DNA of 64,000 nt from CAZKBP01 sp964551015 (GTDB lineage: Bacteria; Bacteroidota; Bacteroidia; Cytophagales; Microscillaceae), in assembly GCA_964551015.1 (NCBI GenBank), contig CAZKBP010000002.1, forward strand, positions 1-64,000, given 5' to 3'. The notes beneath the pieces are model-generated. The model made no database searches and was not told where the DNA came from. It worked only from the letters and a program-made list of their open reading frames with translations. Every line of letters starts with the position of its first letter. Positions within the stretch are counted from its first letter, which is position 1. Of the stretch, positions 53,801-61,454 are shown piece after piece. The position numbers and the translations under genes were made by a program.

Positions 53801-53953
53801 CTTACGCTGCGTGGAGGATTGTTTTGGGCGCCTATGGGCTGGTGCATTATCGGGGGGCTCACGACCTCTACCCTGCTGATTCTCATCGTTGTGCCCGTGC
53901 TTTATGATATTTTTACAAAGGCTGAAGCCAAGCAAAAACGGATTTCTATTTGA
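50891..53953 (+). CDS. RND-family efflux transporter (AcrB/CusA-like)
   Basis: 1020 residues, 12 membrane segments, inner membrane. TM1 (NPEFTIMVFIIILLVGIFSY, about 10-29) and its following PRYENPQLDVPGINI loop, TM4 with the proton-relay LGLLVDNAIVVVENV (about 391-405), and the matching GIVVNDSIILIDLTNQM (about 922-938). Export of drugs, dyes or detergents, or metals; the loops do not settle which. Stop-start spacing of 2 bases with the adaptor makes an operon. The Asp residues of TM4 (Asp396) support proton coupling. Confidence 0.92.
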   Translation: MWISRLAIKNPEFTIMVFIIILLVGIFSYQTIPRYENPQLDVPGINIIVTFPGASPEDVEDLVVDPLEDEIYQIDKITKLDTDIRDGFARMRIEFALTEDKVEKNNEVIQKINSLENSFPEGVGIETIEFSSSNVQIMQLAFISEHAGYDRMEKLAEELKDEIDLIYGVKDVDVEAAPERRVLVDLNFDKLANYQISPGQVVQTIQGNNTNLPAGNIQIGDRAFNLQTSGSYESIQEIENSILKSIQGQPVTVKDVAQVYYSYENYAYIARSANKKAVFLAIYPLEKVNSLYTIDRIKDKLREFSSDLPADIDLKIVFDQSISIDNKVNLLFGNLWQGIIVVGFFILLFFNLQASALVMIAIPFSFLIGLIMADFSGYGLQFMSIAGLIIALGLLVDNAIVVVENVYHYIKEGYTRKEAALKAVDQVGWAIISSTATTIIAFLPVIQIKSLPGEFIKSMPATLIYTLLASLFVALTFTPFLSSRLLQPAEKQKESFLQKIINRFIQGTYRNLLSFALKRKAVILISALLVLGISAALYPIIGVSFFPRDDVPLFAVNVVMPQGTVLEETNETVRWIEKTLDQREEVDYYITNVGYGNPRIINVIRRSERQTSEAQLMVYMKDDIDFDVRDALIADLRKKFNAYQEGDIEIKEALLGPPLEAQISIKLYGEDIQVLKQIASDVEKIIKQTPHTINIYNPLQTFKTDLKLDINELAAANLSVPIPEIDQNVRIAVSGTKVSELRDQTDETYDIYVQMQREGNFLAPSDLSKIYINSLTGRQVPLSQLAHLEFTNGPEKINHELTRRTFAVNADVSPGVNVDEVTLAIVEKLDQYDFPKGYSYGVGGERESRTEAFGDLFKSLLIALLGIFAVLVLQFRSFVQPLIIFTAIPLSLIGACWGLFLTGYSFSFTAFLGVISLVGIVVNDSIILIDLTNQMIEEGTTKHKAIREAAEQRFVPIILTSMTTIGGLLPLTLRGGLFWAPMGWCIIGGLTTSTLLILIVVPVLYDIFTKAEAKQKRISI

Positions 53954-54002
53954 TTGCAGATGAGGAGATTATTTTAACATCCAAAACCTTTTTCTTATTC
54001 AT

Positions 54003-54042
54003 AAAAAAAGACTTTCAAAGCTTGAAAAAAGCCCGAAAGTCT
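54003..54042 (-). terminator. terminator of the 51-residue membrane protein
   Basis: Minus strand AGACTTTC / GAAAGTCT, perfect 8-bp stem, followed by T7. Confidence 0.75.
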
Positions 54043-54077
54043 AACGGATTGGAACTAATGGTATTACAAAAAAAAAC

Positions 54078-54233
54078 TTACCTGCGGCTCCCGAAGAATT
54101 TGATAATCAAATAAATACCCCCGATCACGGCCGCTACAAAAACTGCTTTCTTAATCGCCCAAGAAAATACACCGATCAAGATGTACATCAGAAAAATGAA
54201 GAGAGCAATACGAATGATAAATTTCATGGTCAT
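54078..54233 (-). CDS. 51-residue two-helix membrane protein
   Basis: Read directly from the sequence; two hydrophobic helices (KFIIRIALFIFLMYILIGVF, about 4-23, and KKAVFVAAVIGGIYLIIKFF, about 28-47) and a short basic end GSRR. ATG at 54233; a second ATG at 54227. Followed by a strong terminator, which supports a real gene. Family unknown. Confidence 0.55.
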   Translation of the reverse strand: MTMKFIIRIALFIFLMYILIGVFSWAIKKAVFVAAVIGGIYLIIKFFGSRR

Positions 54234-54595
54234 CAGGTTTAAAATGAATGGTTATATGGTTTGGAATGGTTCTCTTTTTTCAAATATAGGATTTATTTCT
54301 TATTACGCAAAATACTAGGCAATGTTTTACTTCTATGCATCACCAAGTACTAAAATTTTGTTAAAATTTCCCTTAATTTTAATTTTTAGAAGAATGATTT
54401 GTCTTTTATGAATAATAAAAGGGCAAGCATTCACGGAAGGAGGGTGAGGGTGAGCTTTAAGTTCAGGAGCAAGACTCACGAGGACGCCCACTTGGGTTAG
54501 GAATTCAAACAGATGTAGCAACAAAACCTCAGTTCCGTTGCTACCTAAAATCAATATGCTGCTTTATCTGTACCAGCCAAACTGGAGTTTGGGGG
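54234..54595. other. intergenic region downstream of leuA
   Basis: 362 bases, AT-rich. Contains the inverted repeat at 54515-54544; otherwise no gene seen. Confidence 0.45.
54515..54544. repeat. perfect 8-bp inverted repeat after leuA
   Basis: GTAGCAAC (54515-54522) and GTTGCTAC (54537-54544) separated by 14 bases, starting 52 bases past the leuA stop. No T-run, so it may be a terminator variant or a transcript-protecting hairpin. Confidence 0.4.
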
Positions 54596-56095
54596 CTAGG
54601 CATCCAATTTATTCAGCGCATCTACGTAAGCATAAACCGAGGCCAGAACAATATCCTCATGAATCCCAAAGCCATAATAAACTTGGCCTTCGTGAGCCAC
54701 TTGCAGATGTACTTTGCCCAAATCATCACTTCCACCGTTCATGGATTGGAGCTGATATTCAACCAATGCTACCTCTTCTTGGATCACCTGATTCAAGGCA
54801 CCAAAGGCCGCATCTACAGGCCCCTTGCCCTGAGCCACGATGGTAAAATCTTCATGACGGTAGCGGCCCTTGAGCTTGGCCTCGGCTCCTTCCTGACTAC
54901 CACTACAGATTTGAGTATCCAGTAGTTCTAATTTACGGCGCGCAGTTTTTTGACCTACTAAGGTCAGAAGGTCTTCGTCTTGAATGTCTTTTTTCTCATC
55001 GGCTAGTTCCAGAAACTTGGGATAAATCTCCATAATTTCTTTTTTATCGTAAAAATAGCCCAAGCGTTCCAATCTATGACGCAGAGCGTGTTTACCACTG
55101 CGAGCAGTCAGTAAAATGGAAGATTGCGCCACCCCGACCTCTTCGGGGGAAATAATTTCATAATTTTCGCGGTGCTTTAGCACGCCATCTTGGTGAATAC
55201 CAGAAGAATGCGCAAAGGCATTTCTCCCTACAATGGCTTTATTGGCCTGTACGGGCATACGCATCAATTTAGATACTAGTAAGCTAATCGGGTGAATTTT
55301 TTGGGTTTGGATGCCTGTCTCCAGATTCAAACCCTTGTGGGTACGTAGGATCATGGCCACTTCTTCTAGGGAGGTATTGCCAGCTCTTTCGCCAATGCCA
55401 TTGATTGTAACTTCTACTTGACGCGCTCCATTTTGTACGCCGGCGATCGTGTTGGCCGTGGCTAAGCCTAAATCATTATGACAATGCACGGAAATGATGG
55501 CCTGATCAATGTTGGGCACATTATTTTTCAGAAAACGAATCTTACGGCCATATTCTTCGGGCAAACAATAACCCGTGGTATCGGGGATGTTTACCACGGT
55601 CGCTCCGGCTCGGATGACGGCTTCTACCATTCGGGCCAAATACTCCAAGTCGGCACGACCCGCATCCTCGGCGTAGAATTCTACATCGTCCACATATTTT
55701 TTGGCGTGGCTCACGGCTTTGATGGCCTGCTCAAGAATCTGCTCACGGGTACTTCGGAATTTATTACGAATATGCAGATCAGAAGCACCTAGTCCGGTGT
55801 GAATGCGTTTGCGCCGGGCATATTGAAGTGCTTCGGCGGCACAGTCTATGTCTTTGATCTCGGCTCGGGAAAGGGCGCAAATCACGGGTTCTTTGACCGC
55901 CTTAGAAATCTCGATGACGGAGTTAAAATCTCCCGGACTGGAGATCGGAAAACCCGCCTCAATAATATCTACCCCCAGGGCTTCCAGTTCCAGAGCGATC
56001 TCGATTTTTTCTTCGGTTTTGAGCTGACAGCCAGGAACTTGTTCGCCGTCTCTCAGCGTGGTATCAAATATTTGCACTCGATCTGCCATAGTCAT
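54596..56095 (-). CDS. leuA: 2-isopropylmalate synthase
   Basis: 499 residues. First committed step of leucine synthesis: 2-oxoisovalerate plus acetyl-CoA. TIM barrel with DTTLRDGEQVPG (about 11-22; Asp and Arg of the active site) and SVHCHNDLGLATANTIAG (about 202-219, metal-binding HxH); C-terminal regulatory domain from about 390 (leucine binding). Ser is replaced by Val in the GEQ(S/V)PG motif. Last gene of leuCDBA. Start is ATG at 56095 or 56089. Confidence 0.95.
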   Translation of the reverse strand: MTMADRVQIFDTTLRDGEQVPGCQLKTEEKIEIALELEALGVDIIEAGFPISSPGDFNSVIEISKAVKEPVICALSRAEIKDIDCAAEALQYARRKRIHTGLGASDLHIRNKFRSTREQILEQAIKAVSHAKKYVDDVEFYAEDAGRADLEYLARMVEAVIRAGATVVNIPDTTGYCLPEEYGRKIRFLKNNVPNIDQAIISVHCHNDLGLATANTIAGVQNGARQVEVTINGIGERAGNTSLEEVAMILRTHKGLNLETGIQTQKIHPISLLVSKLMRMPVQANKAIVGRNAFAHSSGIHQDGVLKHRENYEIISPEEVGVAQSSILLTARSGKHALRHRLERLGYFYDKKEIMEIYPKFLELADEKKDIQDEDLLTLVGQKTARRKLELLDTQICSGSQEGAEAKLKGRYRHEDFTIVAQGKGPVDAAFGALNQVIQEEVALVEYQLQSMNGGSDDLGKVHLQVAHEGQVYYGFGIHEDIVLASVYAYVDALNKLDA

Positions 56096-56167
56096 TGCGT
56101 GTGTTTAAAGTGAATAGAATAAGTATTTCAGCTAACAGTATTCGACCATCAGCTTTTGGATTTATAT

Positions 56168-57247
56168 TTAAATGGCTTTCAAAATTTCTTGAGTCATGGC
56201 CTGAGTTCCGAGTATTTTTGCTGGGAGTGTCTCCTGATCAGCAATATCAGCAGTGCGAAAACCTTGCTTCAAAACTTGATTGATCGCAGTTCTGATGGCT
56301 TGGGCGGCTTCTGGGTGCTGAAAAGAAATTTCGAGCATCAAAGCCCCTGATAAGATAGAAGCGATCGGATTGGCTACATCTTTACCCGCAATATCGGGAG
56401 CCGAACCGTGAATGGGTTCATAGAGGCCAATTTTTTCTCCCACGGAGGCCGAGGGCAGCACGCCCAGAGAGCCCGCCACTTGTGAGGCTAAATCCGTGAG
56501 AATATCCCCGAACATATTACCAGTCAGAACCACATCAAAGCTTTTAGGATTTTTGATCAATTGCATGGCGGCATTGTCAATGTACATATGGGTTAGCTCA
56601 ACTTCGGGATAATCTTTGGCCACTTCATTGACCACTTCTCGCCAGAGTCGGGAGCTTTCTAACACATTGGCTTTATCCACAGAACAGACCTTTTTTCGTC
56701 GGGTTTTAGCCGCTTCAAAGGCTTTTAGGGTAATTCTTTTCACCTCGCTTCGGTGATAGTACAAGGTATCGATGGCGGCTTGATTATTTTCTCTTCTTTC
56801 GCGGGGGCTTCCAAAGTAAATTCCACTGGTGAGTTCACGGAAAAAGAGAAGGTCTGCTCCCGAAATGACTTCTCGCTTCAGACTAGAAGCACCAATCAGA
56901 TCTTCCAACAAACGAATAGGGCGAATATTGGCAAATAATTCCAGTTCTTTTCTCAATTGGAGCAAGCCCTGCTCGGGTCTTACTTTCGCACTAGGATCAG
57001 CATCGTATTTAGGATGGCCTACTGCTCCTAATAAAATTGCCTCCGCACGACGGCAGAGAGCCAAAGTAGCTTGGGGCAAAGGCTCGCCCGTTGCTTCAAT
57101 GGCCACGTGTCCTAGTAAAGCTTCTTCAAACTCAAGCTCTAGACCAAATACGTCAGCCACTTTTTCTAGCACGAGTTGGCTTGCTTTCATTACTTCTGGT
57201 CCGATGCCATCTCCGGCTAAAACGGCTATTTTTTTCGTGCTTTTCAT
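56168..57247 (-). CDS. leuB: 3-isopropylmalate dehydrogenase
   Basis: 359 residues. NAD-dependent oxidative decarboxylation in leucine synthesis. LAGDGIGPEVMKAS (about 10-23), LLQLRKELELFANIRPIRLL (about 95-114), DLLFFRELTSGIYFGSPRER (about 131-150) and GLYEPIHGSAPDIAGKDVAN (about 273-292). Follows leuD with a 173-base gap in which an AATGAC/GTCATT hairpin occurs (57303-57319). Confidence 0.96.
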   Translation of the reverse strand: MKSTKKIAVLAGDGIGPEVMKASQLVLEKVADVFGLELEFEEALLGHVAIEATGEPLPQATLALCRRAEAILLGAVGHPKYDADPSAKVRPEQGLLQLRKELELFANIRPIRLLEDLIGASSLKREVISGADLLFFRELTSGIYFGSPRERRENNQAAIDTLYYHRSEVKRITLKAFEAAKTRRKKVCSVDKANVLESSRLWREVVNEVAKDYPEVELTHMYIDNAAMQLIKNPKSFDVVLTGNMFGDILTDLASQVAGSLGVLPSASVGEKIGLYEPIHGSAPDIAGKDVANPIASILSGALMLEISFQHPEAAQAIRTAINQVLKQGFRTADIADQETLPAKILGTQAMTQEILKAI

Positions 57248-57302
57248 TCAGAAAGGGTTTATGTACTGAATTTTCGTCAAATCTATGAATAATTGTTTAA
57301 TG

Positions 57303-57319
57303 AATGACTAACGGTCATT
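57303..57319. repeat. hairpin between leuD and leuB
   Basis: AATGAC taacg GTCATT, perfect 6-bp stem. It may be an operon-internal structure adjusting expression of the two halves or a remnant; not strong enough for a terminator on the operon strand. Confidence 0.3.
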
Positions 57320-57420
57320 ATTTTTTATAAAGAAAACTGCTCAGAATTTTGTGCCTCAAATTTTCTTTTAGAAAACCTAGGCTTATGAAATTTTCTTTGC
57401 CAGTTTGCAGATTGTTCCCG

Positions 57421-58008
57421 CTAAAAGTCCAGTGCTTTTTCTTCTTCAAATTTCTTAATATTGTCTTCCAGGCTTAATAAATAATCAATATTGTCGTAGC
57501 CTTTGAGGAGGCACATTTTTTTATAGGGATTGATTTCAAAGGTTTCTTGTTGCTGTGTTTCTAAGTTTTGTATGGATTCCTGCTCTAAATCTACCTCCAC
57601 TTGTGTACTTGGATTTTTCTCGATGCTTTGAAAAAGCCCTTCCAAAAATTCGGGAGAAACTTGCACAGGCAAAAGCCCATTATTCAAGGCATTGCCCTTA
57701 AAAATATCTGCAAAGAAACTAGAAACCACCACTTTGAAGCCATAATCGGCCAAGGCCCAAGCGGCGTGTTCTCGGCTGGAGCCACTCCCGAAATTTTTGC
57801 CCGCCACCAGAATTTTTCCCTGATAAGTTGGGTCATTTAACACAAAATCTGGCCGAGGCTTGCCCTCGCTATCAAAACGCCAATCTCGGAAGAGATTTTC
57901 GCCAAAGCCTTCGCGGGTGGTGGCTTTGAGGAAGCGGGAAGGAATAATTTGATCGGTATCAATATTTTCCATGTTCAAGGGAACACAGGAGGAAGTTAAA
58001 GTTTGCAT
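57421..58008 (-). CDS. leuD: 3-isopropylmalate dehydratase small subunit
   Basis: 195 residues. Works with LeuC to isomerise 2- to 3-isopropylmalate. NIDTDQIIPSRFLKATTREG (about 15-34), LVAGKNFGSGSSREHAAWAL (about 68-87) and FADIFKGNALNNGLLPV (about 98-114) are diagnostic. 69 bases after leuC. Confidence 0.96.
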   Translation of the reverse strand: MQTLTSSCVPLNMENIDTDQIIPSRFLKATTREGFGENLFRDWRFDSEGKPRPDFVLNDPTYQGKILVAGKNFGSGSSREHAAWALADYGFKVVVSSFFADIFKGNALNNGLLPVQVSPEFLEGLFQSIEKNPSTQVEVDLEQESIQNLETQQQETFEINPYKKMCLLKGYDNIDYLLSLEDNIKKFEEEKALDF

Positions 58009-58077
58009 GGAATAGAAGATGCTACGGATTAATTATAAGTTTAGTATGCTATGTTTTTGGTGAATTTAGCTTGAGAT

Positions 58078-59484
58078 CTAGTCTATAAACTCTCTCACGT
58101 CGCTGATTTTGCCCGTAATGGCCGCTGCTGCTGCGGTTAGAGGGCTGGCCAAGAAGGTACGTGCGCCCGGACCTTGGCGGCCTTCAAAATTCCGATTGGA
58201 AGTGGAGATGCAGTATTTGCCAGCCGGAACTTTATCTTCGTTCATACCCAAACAGGCGGAACAACCCGGCTCACGCAACTCGAAACCTGCTGCTTTAAAG
58301 ACTTGGTCTAATTGTTCTGCTTTGGCTTGTTTTTCTACGCGCTTGGAACCCGGAATAATCCACACTTGCACATTTTCGGCTTTCTGTTTACCTTTTACAA
58401 AATTAGCTACGGTTCTGAGGTCTTCAATCCGCGCATTGGTACAGCTTCCGATAAAGACATAATCAACCTTTTGCCCCAGTAAACGCTGACCTTCTTGCAA
58501 ATCCATATAATTCAGGGCTTTCTTGAGAGCCGCTGCTTCGCTAGATCCAAGCATTTCTGATTTGGGAACGGATTGACGAATACCGATGCCCATGCCCGGG
58601 TTAGTTCCGTAGGTAATCATAGGCTCAATATCCTCGGCTCGGAAAGCGAGTTCTTTGTCAAAAACTGCTCCTTCGTCGGTGGGTAGAGTTTTCCAGTAGC
58701 TCAGTGCTTTTTCCCAGTTTGTGCCTTTGGGAGCAAAGTCTCGGCCTTCTAGGTAGGCATAAGTTGTTTCGTCTGGTGCGATCAGGCCACCACGGGCACC
58801 CATCTCGATACTCATATTACATATAGTCATGCGGGCTTCCATAGAAAGAGAACGAATGGCTGATCCTGCGTATTCTACAAAATAGCCTGTCCCTCCTGAG
58901 GTACTGATTTGAGAGATAATGTAGAGAATAATATCTTTGGAGCTAACGCCTTTGCTTAGTTTACCCTCGATAGCAATCCGCATTTTCTTAGGTTTATATT
59001 GGAGAATAGCTTGGGTGGCGAGTACTTGCTCCACTTCACTGGTACCAATGCCAAAAGCAATCGCTCCCAGCGCCCCGTGGGTAGAAGTATGGCTATCTCC
59101 GCAAACGATGGTCTTCCCTGGTAGCGTAATCCCTAATTCGGGGCCAATCACGTGTACGATCCCTTGATTGGGATGCCCCAAACCATAAAGCTCTAAGCCA
59201 AATTCCTCACAATTTTTAATCAAAGTATCCACTTGATGGCGTGATAAACGGTCTTGAATGGGTAGATGTTGATTTAGAGTGGGTACATTATGATCGGCTG
59301 TAGCCACGGTTTGCTGAGGGCGAGCGACTGTGATTCCTCTCTTTCTCAGGCCGTCAAAGGCTTGAGGGCTTGTCACTTCGTGGATAAAGTGCGTGTCAAT
59401 GTATAAAGTATCGGGATAGTTTTCTTGCCGGTGTACGACATGTTGTTCCCAGATTTTATCAAATAAAGTTTTAGCAGATGCCAT
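58078..59484 (-). CDS. leuC: 3-isopropylmalate dehydratase large subunit
   Basis: 468 residues. [4Fe-4S] enzyme of the aconitase family. CGDSHTSTHGALGAIAFGIG (about 132-151) with catalytic Ser/His, and the three cluster Cys in IGSCTNARIEDL (about 348-359) and GCSACLGMN (about 407-415). First gene of the leuCDBA operon on the minus strand; no leader peptide or T-box was recognised upstream (59485-59653). Confidence 0.96.
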   Translation of the reverse strand: MASAKTLFDKIWEQHVVHRQENYPDTLYIDTHFIHEVTSPQAFDGLRKRGITVARPQQTVATADHNVPTLNQHLPIQDRLSRHQVDTLIKNCEEFGLELYGLGHPNQGIVHVIGPELGITLPGKTIVCGDSHTSTHGALGAIAFGIGTSEVEQVLATQAILQYKPKKMRIAIEGKLSKGVSSKDIILYIISQISTSGGTGYFVEYAGSAIRSLSMEARMTICNMSIEMGARGGLIAPDETTYAYLEGRDFAPKGTNWEKALSYWKTLPTDEGAVFDKELAFRAEDIEPMITYGTNPGMGIGIRQSVPKSEMLGSSEAAALKKALNYMDLQEGQRLLGQKVDYVFIGSCTNARIEDLRTVANFVKGKQKAENVQVWIIPGSKRVEKQAKAEQLDQVFKAAGFELREPGCSACLGMNEDKVPAGKYCISTSNRNFEGRQGPGARTFLASPLTAAAAAITGKISDVREFID

Positions 59485-59653
59485 ATCTATGGAATTCTTT
59501 AAGGCTTGTTTGGAGGATTAAAATTTTATCAGGCGATAGCAATTATCTTTAAAATAAATTTTTTCTGAAAATAATTTTTTTAAGTTTTATCTTCTAGCTT
59601 AGAGAAGAAAAGATAGATTGTATTTATTTAGGAAGCAATTTAATTTTTAAGAT

Positions 59654-60421
59654 ATGTGCTTAATTAAATTTCAATGGGATCAACATCCACAGTATAAATT
59701 GATTTTGGTCGCTAATCGAGATGAATTTTACAAAAGAAAAACCGCGGCCGCGCATTTTTGGCAAGATGAACCCAGCATTCTTGGAGGAAGAGACTTGGAA
59801 GCAGGTGGCACCTGGATGGGCATGAATAACGAGGGTAAATTCACCGCCCTCACTAATTATCGGGATATACAAAATATAAAATCCCAAGCTCCCTCCCGAG
59901 GTCATCTCACAGCCAATTATCTCAAAAATAAACAAAAACCTGAGGCTTACCTCATGGAAGTAGAGCAGGTAGCCGAGGCATATAATGGCTTTAACCTGCT
60001 AGTGGGGAATTTGGAAGAACTTGCTTATTTTTCTAATTATGAAAATCAAATTCGGAAGCTAACGCCTGGCCTCTATGGCCTGAGTAATCATCTTCTAGAC
60101 ACTCCTTGGTATAAAGTGGAACAAGCCAAGGCTATTCTGGAAAAAGAAGTAAGCAAGTCAGCCATTGATGTGGACTATCTCATCGAGAGCTTACACAGCA
60201 CCGATAAACCTGCTGATAATCAGGTGCAAAGAACGGGTCTCCCCTTAGACAAAGAGAGAATGTTGGCTTCTATGTTCATTGAAAGTCCCGACTACGGTAC
60301 GCATTCCACCAGTGTGATGTTGATAGATCGTGAAGGGCAATTCTATTTCAAAGAGAAAAGATACCATTCAACGGAAGGCGAGCCTCAGGAAAGGGAATTC
60401 ACCTTCAAAGTAATTTCCTAA
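59654..60421 (+). CDS. NRDE-family (TANGO2-like) protein
   Basis: 255 residues, cytoplasmic. N-terminal Cys2 and the NRDE motif VANRDEFYKRKTAAAHFW (about 19-36), then GGRDLEAGGTWMGMNNEGKF (about 45-64) and TGTWLG-like elements; TSVMLIDREGQFYFKEKRY near the C-terminus. Homologues in eukaryotes act in Golgi/mitochondrial lipid or haem metabolism; the bacterial role is unclear. An N-terminal Cys could be a nucleophile as in Ntn hydrolases, an inference. Confidence 0.85.
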   Translation: MCLIKFQWDQHPQYKLILVANRDEFYKRKTAAAHFWQDEPSILGGRDLEAGGTWMGMNNEGKFTALTNYRDIQNIKSQAPSRGHLTANYLKNKQKPEAYLMEVEQVAEAYNGFNLLVGNLEELAYFSNYENQIRKLTPGLYGLSNHLLDTPWYKVEQAKAILEKEVSKSAIDVDYLIESLHSTDKPADNQVQRTGLPLDKERMLASMFIESPDYGTHSTSVMLIDREGQFYFKEKRYHSTEGEPQEREFTFKVIS

Positions 60422-60451
60422 AACCTGACAATCAAACTCTTACGAATAACC

Positions 60452-61381
60452 TTAGTTATTATTTTGAATCAACTCATCGTACTTTTCCGTGTGATTAGGA
60501 TCTAGCTGTATGAGCATGCTGTGGGCTTCCTGTCGCATCTCCTGAGGAGCCTCCCGAAAAATATTGATCAACTCGCTAAACTTAGCATCAAAGAAGATAT
60601 TAATCAAAACCGCCGAAGGTTTAAGACGGTTGACTTCTAGGATGGTCTTGAGTACATTTAGCGTCACTTCTCTGGATTTAGCGGGGTCGGCCAAGAAGGT
60701 ATCCAGCCCCAAGCGATGGTACTCATAGATGGCTTCTCGGAAAGGAATCATTTGCTGACTGTATAGGTTCTCGGAGAGCCAAAAACGATTTCTAGTATTT
60801 TGTCCTCGAGTCCAGCCTGCTTCGGAAGAAGATTGTGCTACGTTCACGACATTGAAGAGATTTTCCACGTGGTCGCTCCCCCCTAGCTTAGAAAAACTAT
60901 CGTAGTCCATCGCTAAAATTGCGTAGGCGTAGAAAGCCAGCATAGAACCCAGGTTATCAGTGAAAGAGTTGATATTAAAAATGAGGGGCTGAGCTTGTAC
61001 ATAGCGAAAATTGAAATCCCGATCTACAAAAGTCAAGAGATTAGACTCATAATTGGTATTGTAAATGGGGCGTGAGGCTTGGATTTGGGCAGTCCCTTGG
61101 AAAACATTTTGGGCAGGAGACTGGGTCAGGGTAATGACCAAATTGCAAGTGATTTGTTCGCCTTTTCTGAATTCGTCATCCGTCCATTTTTGATTATTGA
61201 GGAAATTGGAAACTGCTTTTTGCAGATCATCGAAGAGTTGCCGTTCTGCGGTCTGTGCCGTCACGAGGGCTTGTGAATCCACGGTCACGTTGCAAATCAG
61301 TTCTTGTGCAGATAAGGAGACAACAGAGAGCAAAAAGTACGTGCTCCAAGTCAAGTGTAGAATTTGTTTTTTAATATTCAT
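60452..61381 (-). CDS. DUF4835 family protein
   Basis: 309 residues from the ATG at 61381, which gives the signal peptide ILHLTWSTYFLLSVVSLSAQ (a longer frame starts at 61444). Motifs of the family: LICNVTVDSQALVTAQTAER (about 22-41), QASRPIYNTNYESNLLTFVD (about 106-125) and YAYAILAMDYDSFSKLGG (about 152-169). The family is confined to Bacteroidota and is linked by others to T9SS or gliding genes; exported. Downstream of the amidase with a 73-base gap. Confidence 0.8.
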   Translation of the reverse strand: MNIKKQILHLTWSTYFLLSVVSLSAQELICNVTVDSQALVTAQTAERQLFDDLQKAVSNFLNNQKWTDDEFRKGEQITCNLVITLTQSPAQNVFQGTAQIQASRPIYNTNYESNLLTFVDRDFNFRYVQAQPLIFNINSFTDNLGSMLAFYAYAILAMDYDSFSKLGGSDHVENLFNVVNVAQSSSEAGWTRGQNTRNRFWLSENLYSQQMIPFREAIYEYHRLGLDTFLADPAKSREVTLNVLKTILEVNRLKPSAVLINIFFDAKFSELINIFREAPQEMRQEAHSMLIQLDPNHTEKYDELIQNNN

Positions 61382-61454
61382 AGCTTCTTTGCTTGTATCA
61401 TTAAGATAGGGCTGGACGTATAAGAGCCAGACCCACACCCGCAAAATTATAAAA

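Noticed and set aside
54538..54846. Plus-strand frame overlapping leuA
   Set aside because: Antisense to the conserved C-terminus of leuA.
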